The notes under the pieces were generated by a model. The model made no database searches and was not told the origin of the DNA. It saw nothing but the letters and a program-made list of their open reading frames with translations. The translations under genes were made by a program, and so were the position numbers. Of a DNA stretch of 64,000 nucleotides, positions 57,220 to 64,000 are shown piece by piece. The first letter of the stretch is position 1. Every line of letters starts with the position of its first letter. Location of the stretch: positions 1 to 64,000 of the forward strand of contig JBMNCQ010000059.1 in the NCBI GenBank assembly GCA_049366715.1. The letters are read 5' to 3'. This stretch comes from JBMNCQ01 sp049366715. GTDB lineage: Bacteria > Bacillota > Peptococcia > Peptococcales > BICA1-8.

Positions 57220-58377
57220 ATGCATTTAGCGGATATTGTGCTGAGACATTTGTGGCGCTGCAAAGCCGGAATATTGTTTCTGTTAACCGGTATTATGCTG
57301 GGAGTTGCCGCTGTAGTAGCCCTGTATACCCTTTCCTTTGCTATGGAAGAAGAAGTAGGCAATCGGTTTGACCAGATTGGTGCAAATATCATCATTGTGC
57401 CCGGGTCCGCTCAGCCTTCTTTAACTTATGCGGGGATAACGATTCCAAGCGGGACCCAGGACCGGACAGAGCTGTCGGAAAATGCTGCCGCTAAAATCAG
57501 GACCATTACGAACGGGGAGAATATTTCCGTTATCGCGCCGAAGTTACTGGGCATGGTGGAAACTGAAACAGCAAGGGTCCTGGCCGTGGGTGTGGATTTT
57601 GCGAGGGAATTAAAAATTAAGAAATGGTGGAAACCGGAGGGACAGGTTCCTGTCCGGGAAAACCAGGTTATGCTGGGCAGGGGTTTAAGTACCAGATTGC
57701 AAAAACAAGTCGGCTCCACGATCAATATTGGCAATACGGAAATGGTGGTTACGGGTATTTTAAATGAAATGGGTTCGGAAGAAGATGATGTTCTTTACCT
57801 GAGCCTGCCCGTCTTACAAAGGTTTTTACATAAGGAAGGCAAATTAAGTTATCTTGAAGTTAGTGCCCTTTGCTATACCTGCCCCATTGAAGACATGGTG
57901 GGACAGATTTCCGCCAAGCTGCCTGATGCTAAGGTGACGGCGGTTTTAGAGGCCGTGGAGGCCCGTAAAGCCATTGTTGATAAATTCAGTGCTTTGGCCC
58001 GGGTTGTTTCAGCCATAATTTTAATCGTGGGGGCATTATTAGCCGGTAATTCCCTGGTGAATGCTGTAAACGGGCGTCTGGAGGAAATGGGCATCCTGGG
58101 AGCTATCGGGTTCAATAAAAAGCACCTGATCACGCTGATTTTGTTAGAAAATGTGGTGATTTGTTCCGGAGGCGGTATTCTTGGCTTTGTAACAGGTACG
58201 ATCATGGCGAAAGGACTGGCACCCATCATTGCCCGGATGGAAGTAGCTATTGTCTGGGAGTGGCGGTTGGGGGCAATTGCTTTATTACTGGCTGTGATGC
58301 TGGGAGCAGCCGCCGGTCTGTTTCCGGCCCTGCGGGTCTTGAAACAAAATCCCGGCCGGGTTATGGGACTGAGCTGA
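57220..58377 (+). CDS. FtsX/MacB-type ABC permease 1
   Basis: 385 residues, N-terminal transmembrane helix, a 200-residue extracytoplasmic MacB-PCD-like domain, and three C-terminal helices (VSAIILIVGALLAGNSLVNAV...EEMGILGAIGF; IALLLAVMLGAAAGLFPALRVL). Pairs with permease 2 and the LolD-type ATPase. Two Cys (LCYTCP) in the outer domain. Ribosome site ACGGGGGAAAATT. Confidence 0.88.
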   Translation: MHLADIVLRHLWRCKAGILFLLTGIMLGVAAVVALYTLSFAMEEEVGNRFDQIGANIIIVPGSAQPSLTYAGITIPSGTQDRTELSENAAAKIRTITNGENISVIAPKLLGMVETETARVLAVGVDFARELKIKKWWKPEGQVPVRENQVMLGRGLSTRLQKQVGSTINIGNTEMVVTGILNEMGSEEDDVLYLSLPVLQRFLHKEGKLSYLEVSALCYTCPIEDMVGQISAKLPDAKVTAVLEAVEARKAIVDKFSALARVVSAIILIVGALLAGNSLVNAVNGRLEEMGILGAIGFNKKHLITLILLENVVICSGGGILGFVTGTIMAKGLAPIIARMEVAIVWEWRLGAIALLLAVMLGAAAGLFPALRVLKQNPGRVMGLS

Positions 58378-58389
58378 GGAGGAAGTTTA

Positions 58390-59550
58390 GTGGAGTTATG
58401 GGAGATTGCCTTAAATAATTTAAAGAGGCGTAAAGGCCAAGGTTTTTTTATCGTTACCGGCATTACCATCGGCATAGCTACTGTGGTTGCCCTGTTTTCC
58501 CTTACTACTGCCCTGCATGATCAAATGCTTAATGATGTGCAAGAAGCAGGAGCTAAAGTGATGCTGACCCCGCAGGTTGAGCGTGCTTCCTTCACCTTTG
58601 GCGGTATTACGGTGGCCGGCGATATTTCCTTCGCAGCGCAAGCAATGCCTGAAATCAGCTTAGCTGCATTGCAAGAACACCGGGAAGAATTGGGCATCAA
58701 AATTATTGCGCCCAAAAAGATCCATTCTCTGGAGATAAACGGCGGCAGCTACCTTATGGCGGGAGTAGATTTCCGGCAGGAGCTCAAGCTCAAATCCTGG
58801 TTAAAATTTAAGGGGAAGTTACCGGAAGGGGAAAACCAGGTTATGCTGGGCAGTTCCGTTGCTTCCCTGCTGGCCAAAAAACAGGGAGATTATTTAGCAG
58901 TTAACGGCGGCAGAAGGCTGCTTGTTTCCGGGATCTTAGCGGAAGCAGGAAGTCAGGAGGACAATATTATTCTGGCTCCCCTGCCGTTGGTTGAAGAACT
59001 CAGCGGGAACAGCAATCTAAGCTTAATTGAGCTGGTCTTAAATCAGGGTGCGGTTAATGCTGCCGATCTTCTTGCTATTAAAAAAATCCTCCCGGATGTT
59101 AAGGTAACTTCCGGGGGAGAGGTTACGGAGGCCAGAAAAGAGGTTATCGTAAGGTTTAGGTATTTTGCGCTGCTGGTTTCGTTCATCATGCTGATTATTG
59201 CCGGCCTGGTTGTCATTACGATCATGCTGGCTTCTGTAAATGAGCGGGCTCAAGAAATAGGAATTTTCCGGGCACTGGGTTTCAAAAGAAAGGATATTGT
59301 AAAAATATTTTATTATGAGGCAGCTTTTACCTGTGCCCTGGGCGGTCTGCTGGGCTATGGCGCGGGCATAATGACCGCCCGGCTGGCAGTGCCTTTTATT
59401 GATGAACGGGGTTTGCTTATGATTAAGTGGAATCCTATCCTGGGAATTACGATGATTATGGCTGCCGTAATGATCGGGCTGGCCGCCGGATGGTATCCGA
59501 TAAACCGGGGAGCCCAGGCTGATCCTGCCGAAGCATTACGAGTTCTGTGA
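58390..59550 (+). CDS. FtsX/MacB-type ABC permease 2
   Basis: 386 residues, GTG 58390 after GAGGAGGAAGTTTA. Same architecture as permease 1 with ERAQEIGIFRALGFKRKDIVKIF and four helices. The pair probably makes a heteromeric transporter; in the Campylobacter p19-type locus the equivalent permeases act with DUF2318 and thioredoxin-like proteins. Confidence 0.9.
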   Translation: MELWEIALNNLKRRKGQGFFIVTGITIGIATVVALFSLTTALHDQMLNDVQEAGAKVMLTPQVERASFTFGGITVAGDISFAAQAMPEISLAALQEHREELGIKIIAPKKIHSLEINGGSYLMAGVDFRQELKLKSWLKFKGKLPEGENQVMLGSSVASLLAKKQGDYLAVNGGRRLLVSGILAEAGSQEDNIILAPLPLVEELSGNSNLSLIELVLNQGAVNAADLLAIKKILPDVKVTSGGEVTEARKEVIVRFRYFALLVSFIMLIIAGLVVITIMLASVNERAQEIGIFRALGFKRKDIVKIFYYEAAFTCALGGLLGYGAGIMTARLAVPFIDERGLLMIKWNPILGITMIMAAVMIGLAAGWYPINRGAQADPAEALRVL

Positions 59551-59563
59551 ACGGAGGTGGGTT

Positions 59564-60229
59564 ATGGCTTTAATCCATTTGCAAAATGTTTCAAAAATCT
59601 ATAACCAGGGAAATGAAGTGGCGGCTTTAAGAGCTGTAAACCTGCAGATAAAAGAAGGAGAGTTTATTGCAGTTATGGGACCGTCCGGATCAGGCAAGAG
59701 CACTCTTTTAAGTATTCTGGGTGTTCTCAGCCCTCCTACGGAGGGTGAAGTAAGCATTGCCGGTTGCCGGGTATTTAGCCTGCCTGCTGAAAAACAGGCC
59801 GATTTTCGCCGGGAATACCTGGGATTTATTTTCCAGCAGTTTCAGTTAATTCCCTATCTTACCGCCCTGGAAAATGTTATGCTCCCCCTGGCCGTACTCA
59901 AGATGCCCAAAGGTGAGAAGTATGCTGCTGCCCGGGATGTATTGCAAAAAGTAGGTCTGGGTCATAAACTGGACCGGCTTCCCCGCCGGTTATCCGGCGG
60001 GGAGCAGGGCAGGGTGGCGATCGCCAGAGCCGTTGTGAATAAGCCTCCTATTATCCTGGCGGATGAGCCTACCGGCAGTCTTGATACCAGGACCGGTCAG
60101 GAAATCATAGACCTTTTTAAGGAACTTAATGCTGAGGGTCAAACGATTATTATGGTCACCCATAATAAGGAAAATCTCCGGCATGTTGACAGGACTGTTT
60201 ATCTGAGAGACGGTAAAATAGAAAATTAA
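59564..60229 (+). CDS. LolD/MacB-type ABC ATPase
   Basis: 221 residues with Walker A GPSGSGKST, signature LSGGEQGRVAIARA, Walker B IILADEPTGSLD and VTHN H-loop. The GEQGR variant differs from the usual GEQQR. Serves permeases 1 and 2. Confidence 0.95.
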   Translation: MALIHLQNVSKIYNQGNEVAALRAVNLQIKEGEFIAVMGPSGSGKSTLLSILGVLSPPTEGEVSIAGCRVFSLPAEKQADFRREYLGFIFQQFQLIPYLTALENVMLPLAVLKMPKGEKYAAARDVLQKVGLGHKLDRLPRRLSGGEQGRVAIARAVVNKPPIILADEPTGSLDTRTGQEIIDLFKELNAEGQTIIMVTHNKENLRHVDRTVYLRDGKIEN

Positions 60230-60237
60230 TAGATGAG

Positions 60238-60275
60238 AACCGGCTCAGTGGTATGATATGCTGCCGGTTTTCTTT
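60238..60275 (+). terminator. Terminator of the DUF2318-ABC operon
   Basis: AACCGGC / GCCGGTT stem and TTTTCTTTG tail. Confidence 0.75.
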
Positions 60276-60339
60276 GTTTATGAGATGATCAAACAGGTGT
60301 ATAAATAACATATAATTTATTCCTGTGGAGGAACAGCAG

Positions 60340-61146
60340 ATGACGGAAACAAATATTATTTATGCCTTCGGATTAACACTCTTGGCCGGATTAGCCACCG
60401 GTATCGGCAGCGCTCTGACGATCTTTACCAAAAAAACAAATACCAAAGTTCTGTCCGTTGCCCTGGGTTTTTCTGCCGGGGTCATGATTTATGTTTCGAT
60501 GATTGAAATTTTCTTTAAAGGTAAAGCAGCTTTGGTCTCCCAGCTGGGCCCGCAAAAAGGTTCCTGGCTGACGGTTGCGGCCTTTTTCGGGGGAATGCTG
60601 GTAATCGCCGTAATTGATAAACTGATCCCCCAGGCGGGTAATCCCCATGAAATGCGGAGTGTAGAAGAAATGGGGCAGGAAAATAACGACCAAAATAAGC
60701 TGCTGAGAATGGGATTTGTAACCGCGCTGGCAATTACGGTGCATAATTTCCCGGAAGGCCTGGCTACCTTTGCAGCTGCCGTCAAAGATCCGGCTCTGGG
60801 GTTACCCATTGCTTTCGCGATTGCAATTCATAATATTCCGGAAGGTATCGCCGTGGCAATACCTGTCTATTATGCCACCGGCAGCCGTAGGAAAGCCTTT
60901 ATTTATTCTTTCATTTCCGGACTCTCCGAACCTTTAGGTGCGCTCATCGGGTATTTCCTTTTAGCCTCTTTGTTTAATGATTTAACCTTTGGTCTGCTTT
61001 TTGCTCTGGTAGCAGGGATCATGGTATTTATTTCCCTGGATGAGCTGCTGCCTGCCGCCGAGGAGTACGGCGAGCATCATTTGTCTATTTATGGAGTAAT
61101 TTCCGGGATGCTGGTGATGGCGGTAAGTCTCTTATTATTTATTTAG
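60340..61146 (+). CDS. zupT: ZIP-family metal transporter, ZupT-like
   Basis: 268 residues, eight helices. The two metal-site motifs are present: HNFPEGLATF in TM4 and HNIPEGIAVA in TM5. Takes up Zn(II), Fe(II) or related divalent metals. ATG 60340 after GTGGAGGAACAGCAG. Separate transcript from the ABC operon; fits the metal theme of the region. Confidence 0.93.
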   Translation: MTETNIIYAFGLTLLAGLATGIGSALTIFTKKTNTKVLSVALGFSAGVMIYVSMIEIFFKGKAALVSQLGPQKGSWLTVAAFFGGMLVIAVIDKLIPQAGNPHEMRSVEEMGQENNDQNKLLRMGFVTALAITVHNFPEGLATFAAAVKDPALGLPIAFAIAIHNIPEGIAVAIPVYYATGSRRKAFIYSFISGLSEPLGALIGYFLLASLFNDLTFGLLFALVAGIMVFISLDELLPAAEEYGEHHLSIYGVISGMLVMAVSLLLFI

Positions 61147-61178
61147 CCAGGCTATAGTATCAAACAATTTGCCGGCTG

Positions 61179-61187
61179 TGTTATAAT
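61179..61187 (+). promoter_or_regulatory. Extended -10 promoter of the PrpR-type activator
   Basis: TGTTATAAT (TGn plus TATAAT). The ATG that opens the longest reading frame (61186) lies within it, so translation must begin further downstream. Confidence 0.55.
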
Positions 61188-61233
61188 GAAGCCAATTTAT
61201 AAAATAGATTCTAACTCGCCGGGAGTGATTTGT

Positions 61234-63135
61234 TTGTACGGTAAAATCTGCTTTATTGCTCCTTATCAAGAGCTTGTGGTTATTGGAAACGGGATCAAAA
61301 AAGATTTAGGTCTGGATATCGATATTAAGCCGGGAAATCTGGAAAAAGGCGTGGCCGCTGCCCGGGAAGCACAAAAAGAGGGAGCCCGGGTTCTCATCAG
61401 CAGGGGGGGCACGGCTACGGCCATCAGAAATGCCGTGGACATACCTGTGGTTGAAATTAAAGTTACGGGTTATGATCTCTTGCAAGTTTTGTATCCATAC
61501 CGGGAGGCTTCTAATCCTGTTGGTATCGCCGGCTACCAAAATGTTGTTTACGGCTGCCGCACGATAAGTGAACTTCTCAGGATCCCGACTGCCGAATATA
61601 TATTTACCTCGGAAAATGTGGATTGGGCGCAAGCCCGGGTTGAAGTTGCCCGGTTAATTGCCGAGCATAATCTGCAGGTTGTTATCGGGGATACCGTAGT
61701 GATTAATCATTTAAATCTCCGGGATAAAGAGGTCAAATTAATCACTTCCGGCAGCGAAGCTGTTTTACAGGCTGTTGAAGAAGCGCGGCATATCTTGAAG
61801 ATCACGGCAGACGAAAAGGAAAAACGCAGGCAGCTCCAGGCGGTGCTGGATTTCGTCCATGACGGGGTAATCGTCACTGATGAAAATGGCAGGATAGCCT
61901 TATTAAACCCCGTCGCTGAGGAAATCCTGCAAATTAAAAAGGAAGCAGCAGTGGGCAAGTCCGGCAGGGAAATCATTCCCAACTCTTCACTGGGCAGTGT
62001 TTTGCAAACAGGTAATTCGGAAATCGGGCAGATTCAGGAAACAACGGCGGGCCATATTTTAAGCAATACGGTTCCCATTAAGGTCAACGGCCGGGTTACA
62101 GGAGTAGTGGCAACCTTTCAGGAGGTTGCCAGGATTCAAGATGCCGAGCATAAAATCAGACGGGATTTATACCGGCAGGGTTTCGTTGCCAGGTACAAGT
62201 TTAATGATATCTTAACCTGTGATGCCAATATGCGGCGTCTTATCGAGATTGCCCGGGATTATGCCGGAACTGATGCGACAATTCTTATTGAAGGGGAAAG
62301 CGGTACCGGAAAAGAGATGCTGGGTCAAGGGATCCATCTCGCCAGTCCGCGCAGGGCAGAACCTTTTATTGCTGTCAATTGTGCGGCTTTACCGCCTCAA
62401 CTGCTGGAAAGTGAATTATTCGGTTATGAGGAAGGAGCTTTTACAGGAGCGAAGAAGGGTGGTAAATGCGGACTTTTTGAGCTGGCTCATAATGGTACGA
62501 TTTTTCTTGATGAAATCGGGGAAATGGCTAAGGAGCTGCAGGCCGGATTATTAAGGGTACTGGAAGAAAGACAGGTAATGCGCCTGGGGTCCGATAAAAT
62601 AATCCCCGTAAATATCCGGGTCATAGCTGCTGCAAATGTTCCCCTGCAGGAGCAGATGAAAAAAGGCTTGTTTAGAACCGATTTATTCTACAGGCTGAAT
62701 GTTCTAAACTTACGCCCAATTCCTTTACGGGAAAGAAAGGGTGATATCGAATATCTGGCCGGTTATTTCCTGCGCAGATGCAATGAAAAATACGGCCGGC
62801 AGGTGGAAGGACTTTCCTCTGACGTAATCAGTTTTCTAAAAAATTACCCCTGGCCCGGGAATATCAGAGAACTAAAAAATGTTATGGAACGGATCGTTTT
62901 ATCAGCCAAAACTGATTACATAACGCTGGGTTCCATTGCGTTGATAATCAATGAATTAAGGGAGTTAAAGCATCATGAGGACGGGGAAGAATCCTTGTCT
63001 GTATTTCTTAGCGGTACAATGAATGAGATAAAGGGCAGAATAGTCCGGAGAGTCTTAGCGGAGGAAGGATATAATAAAAGCCGTACGGCTAAAAGGTTAA
63101 AAATTGACCGTTCCACCTTGGAACGGTATTTGTGA
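61234..63135 (+). CDS. PrpR-N/PAS sigma-54-dependent activator
   Basis: 633 residues from TTG 61234 (GGGAGTGA upstream), giving MYGKICFIAPYQEL as in relatives; ATG 61186 lies in the -10. Domains: PrpR-N ligand-sensing domain (about 1-180: LISRGGTATAIR, IAGYQNVVYG), PAS (about 200-310), AAA+ sigma-54 domain (GESGTGKE, GAFTGA, GTIFLDEIGE) and Fis-like HTH (NKSRTAKRLKIDRSTLERYL). Likely activates the -24/-12 promoter at 63224. The final HTH helix is short but complete. Confidence 0.93.
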   Translation: MYGKICFIAPYQELVVIGNGIKKDLGLDIDIKPGNLEKGVAAAREAQKEGARVLISRGGTATAIRNAVDIPVVEIKVTGYDLLQVLYPYREASNPVGIAGYQNVVYGCRTISELLRIPTAEYIFTSENVDWAQARVEVARLIAEHNLQVVIGDTVVINHLNLRDKEVKLITSGSEAVLQAVEEARHILKITADEKEKRRQLQAVLDFVHDGVIVTDENGRIALLNPVAEEILQIKKEAAVGKSGREIIPNSSLGSVLQTGNSEIGQIQETTAGHILSNTVPIKVNGRVTGVVATFQEVARIQDAEHKIRRDLYRQGFVARYKFNDILTCDANMRRLIEIARDYAGTDATILIEGESGTGKEMLGQGIHLASPRRAEPFIAVNCAALPPQLLESELFGYEEGAFTGAKKGGKCGLFELAHNGTIFLDEIGEMAKELQAGLLRVLEERQVMRLGSDKIIPVNIRVIAAANVPLQEQMKKGLFRTDLFYRLNVLNLRPIPLRERKGDIEYLAGYFLRRCNEKYGRQVEGLSSDVISFLKNYPWPGNIRELKNVMERIVLSAKTDYITLGSIALIINELRELKHHEDGEESLSVFLSGTMNEIKGRIVRRVLAEEGYNKSRTAKRLKIDRSTLERYL

Positions 63136-63146
63136 TGCCGGATTTT

Positions 63147-63188
63147 ACCGCATTATTGTTGGAAAAAACAACAATAATGCGGTTTTTT
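63147..63188 (+). terminator. Terminator after the PrpR-type activator
   Basis: Perfect 15-bp stem ACCGCATTATTGTTG / CAACAATAATGCGGT with 7-nt loop and T6. Confidence 0.95.
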
Positions 63189-63196
63189 GGTGAGGG

Positions 63197-63241
63197 TTAA
63201 GCGCTTAAACTCGGGTAACAGCTTTGGCATGGTTTTTGCTA
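63197..63241 (+). promoter_or_regulatory. Sigma-54 promoter of the UxaA/SuyAB-type operon
   Basis: TTTGGCATGGTTTTTGCTA places GG (63226) and GC (63238) 10 nt apart. A perfect palindrome TTAAGCGCTTAA lies just upstream (63197-63208) and may be an activator site. Confidence 0.85.
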
Positions 63242-63296
63242 TTTCATTTGTTAGGGCAGTCAGCTGTCATAAATTTTTGCAGAGGGGGTCAGACAA

Positions 63297-63614
63297 ATGG
63301 TTAAGCAGGCCGTAGTTACCGGTGTTGGGGATAATGTTGCCACGGCTACCAATGATCTGGCAAAAGGAACTTTAGTGAGTATGGTGGCCGGAGAAAAGGA
63401 ACTGGAGGTGCTGGTTAAGGAAGAGATACCTTTTGGTCATAAGTTTGCAATTGAAGACATAGCCCGGGGGGAGCATATCATTAAATACTCTGAGCCGATA
63501 GGTATTGCCGGCCGGAATATAACTGCCGGGGAGCATGTCCATGTTAAAAATGTAGATAGTGAGCGGGGACGGGGCGACCTGGAGCCAAAGGAGGAAAGAG
63601 CAGATGAAATTTAA
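63297..63614 (+). CDS. UxaA-family hydrolase N-terminal (SAF) subunit
   Basis: 105 residues, SAF domain (VATATNDLAKGTLV, IPFGHKFAIEDIARGEHIIKYSEPIGIA, AGEHVHVKNV). In UxaA-type altronate/galactarate dehydratases and in SuyA of sulfolactate sulfo-lyase this domain is a separate small subunit. ATG 63297 after AGAGGGGGTCAGACAA. Overlaps the large subunit start by 11 nt. Confidence 0.88.
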   Translation: MVKQAVVTGVGDNVATATNDLAKGTLVSMVAGEKELEVLVKEEIPFGHKFAIEDIARGEHIIKYSEPIGIAGRNITAGEHVHVKNVDSERGRGDLEPKEERADEI

Positions 63615-64000
63615 AGGATACCGCCGCCCTGACGGCAGGGTCGGCGTCCGCAACCATGTTTTATTGCTGCCGACGAGTATCTGTGCAAATAAGGTTGCTG
63701 CGGAGATTGCCGGCAAGGTCCGGGGCTGTGTGGCAATTGACAATACTTACGGCTGCTGTCAGGTCGGGAGTGATTATGATCTGACTTTCAGAACCATCGT
63801 TAATCTGGGCCGGCATCCCAATGCCGGGGCTGTTATTGTTGTGGGGCTGGGCTGTGAAGGTTTGGAACCCCTAAAGGTTTATCAGGAATTGGAAAAGGCC
63901 GGTAAGCCTGTCGCGAAAATTGTTATCCAGGAAGAGGGCGGAACTCTTCAAGCCTTTGCCCGCGGATGTCAGATAGCCAGGGAATACGGGCAAATTCTCT
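63604..64000 (+). CDS. UxaA/SuyB-family large subunit (partial, runs off window)
   Basis: 132 codons visible, open at the window end. FKGYRRPDGRVGVRNHVLLLPTSICAN, NTYGCCQVGSDYD, NLGRHPNAGAVIVVGLGCEG are typical of the large subunit of altronate dehydratase, galactarate dehydratase and sulfolactate sulfo-lyase. ATG 63604 with AAGGAGGAAAGAGCAG. Substrate cannot be decided without the remaining sequence and neighbours. Confidence 0.85.
   Translation, partial: MKFKGYRRPDGRVGVRNHVLLLPTSICANKVAAEIAGKVRGCVAIDNTYGCCQVGSDYDLTFRTIVNLGRHPNAGAVIVVGLGCEGLEPLKVYQELEKAGKPVAKIVIQEEGGTLQAFARGCQIAREYGQIL

Noticed and set aside
58217..58234. CTGGCACC...TTGCCC resembling a sigma-54 promoter
   Set aside because: Inside a permease gene and spacing between GG and GC is not 10 nt.
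57873..58475. 200-codon open frame on the - strand
   Set aside because: Antisense to both FtsX-type permeases; composition is that of a shadow frame.

Overview
The window looks like the chromosome of an anaerobic, low-to-medium GC Firmicute, most like a Peptococcaceae/Desulfitobacteriia-type clostridium. The reasons are strong AGGAGG-type ribosome sites with frequent GTG/TTG starts, Gram-positive LexA and PerR-like boxes, an electron-bifurcating [FeFe] hydrogenase, a Flox-Hdr electron-transfer operon, DsrC/DsrK/DsrJ relatives, copper-amine-oxidase-type wall domains and many class I cobalamin riboswitches. No rRNA, tRNA, CRISPR array or complete insertion sequence was seen. Species cannot be named from the sequence.

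Layout. (1) 0.2-11.2 kb: a PAS/sigma-54 activator, then a textbook -24/-12 promoter and a tight eight-gene operon: two DsrC-like carriers lacking redox cysteines, a DsrK/HdrD-like CCG protein, a 1468-residue HdrA-GltD-HdrA fusion, MvhD and three Flox/Asr-like electron-input subunits. (2) 11.3-16.8 kb: rubrerythrin under a PerR-like box, divergent from an NADH/ferredoxin bifurcating [FeFe] hydrogenase operon preceded by three Rex-like boxes, then a PilZ protein. (3) 17-22.5 kb: a molybdopterin oxidoreductase, an ATC-hydrolase-like protein, and an SOS cassette (UvrX-type polymerase, YolD, SRAP, a 66-residue protein) under a perfect LexA box. (4) 22.6-28.6 kb: FeoA with a split FeoB, a DtxR/MntR regulator, a small aromatic-glycine-rich peptide, an M23 peptidase, an IscU-like scaffold, a MOSC protein and a rhodanese remnant. 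(5) 28.7-36.9 kb: cobalamin riboswitch 1 with CbiZ and a DUF2292 protein; MarR, an MBL-fold protein, a GntR-ABC exporter operon; two near-identical riboswitches (2 and 3) next to decayed sequence. (6) 36.9-45.1 kb: a tandemly duplicated SLC13 transporter + 2-enoate-reductase-like pair and a LysR regulator, AT-richer and probably acquired. (7) 45.2-46.2 kb: IS3 remnant and an element bounded by 23-bp inverted repeats with a coiled-coil gene. (8) 46.3-53.3 kb: cobalamin riboswitch 4 followed by two secreted transcobalamin-like proteins (172 and 1877 residues) and a second DUF2292 protein. (9) 53.4-61.1 kb: an orphan DsrJ-like triheme cytochrome, a Cys-rich copper-storage-like bundle, a BlaI/BlaR1-type pair with two matching operators, the DUF2318-FtsX-LolD export/metal operon and a ZIP transporter. 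(10) 61.2-64 kb: a PrpR-N/PAS sigma-54 activator and a second -24/-12 promoter driving a UxaA/SuyAB-type lyase operon that runs off the end.

How it fits together. The Flox-Hdr operon, bifurcating hydrogenase and Rex boxes describe NADH/ferredoxin balancing. Operons at both ends of the window use sigma-54 with a local activator. The centre is dominated by corrinoid-responsive genes: salvage (CbiZ) plus what I infer to be a surface corrinoid-binding apparatus (riboswitch 4 operon). That operon is the strongest candidate for an undescribed system. Both riboswitch operons that still carry recognisable cobalamin-related genes (1 and 4) end in a DUF2292 gene.
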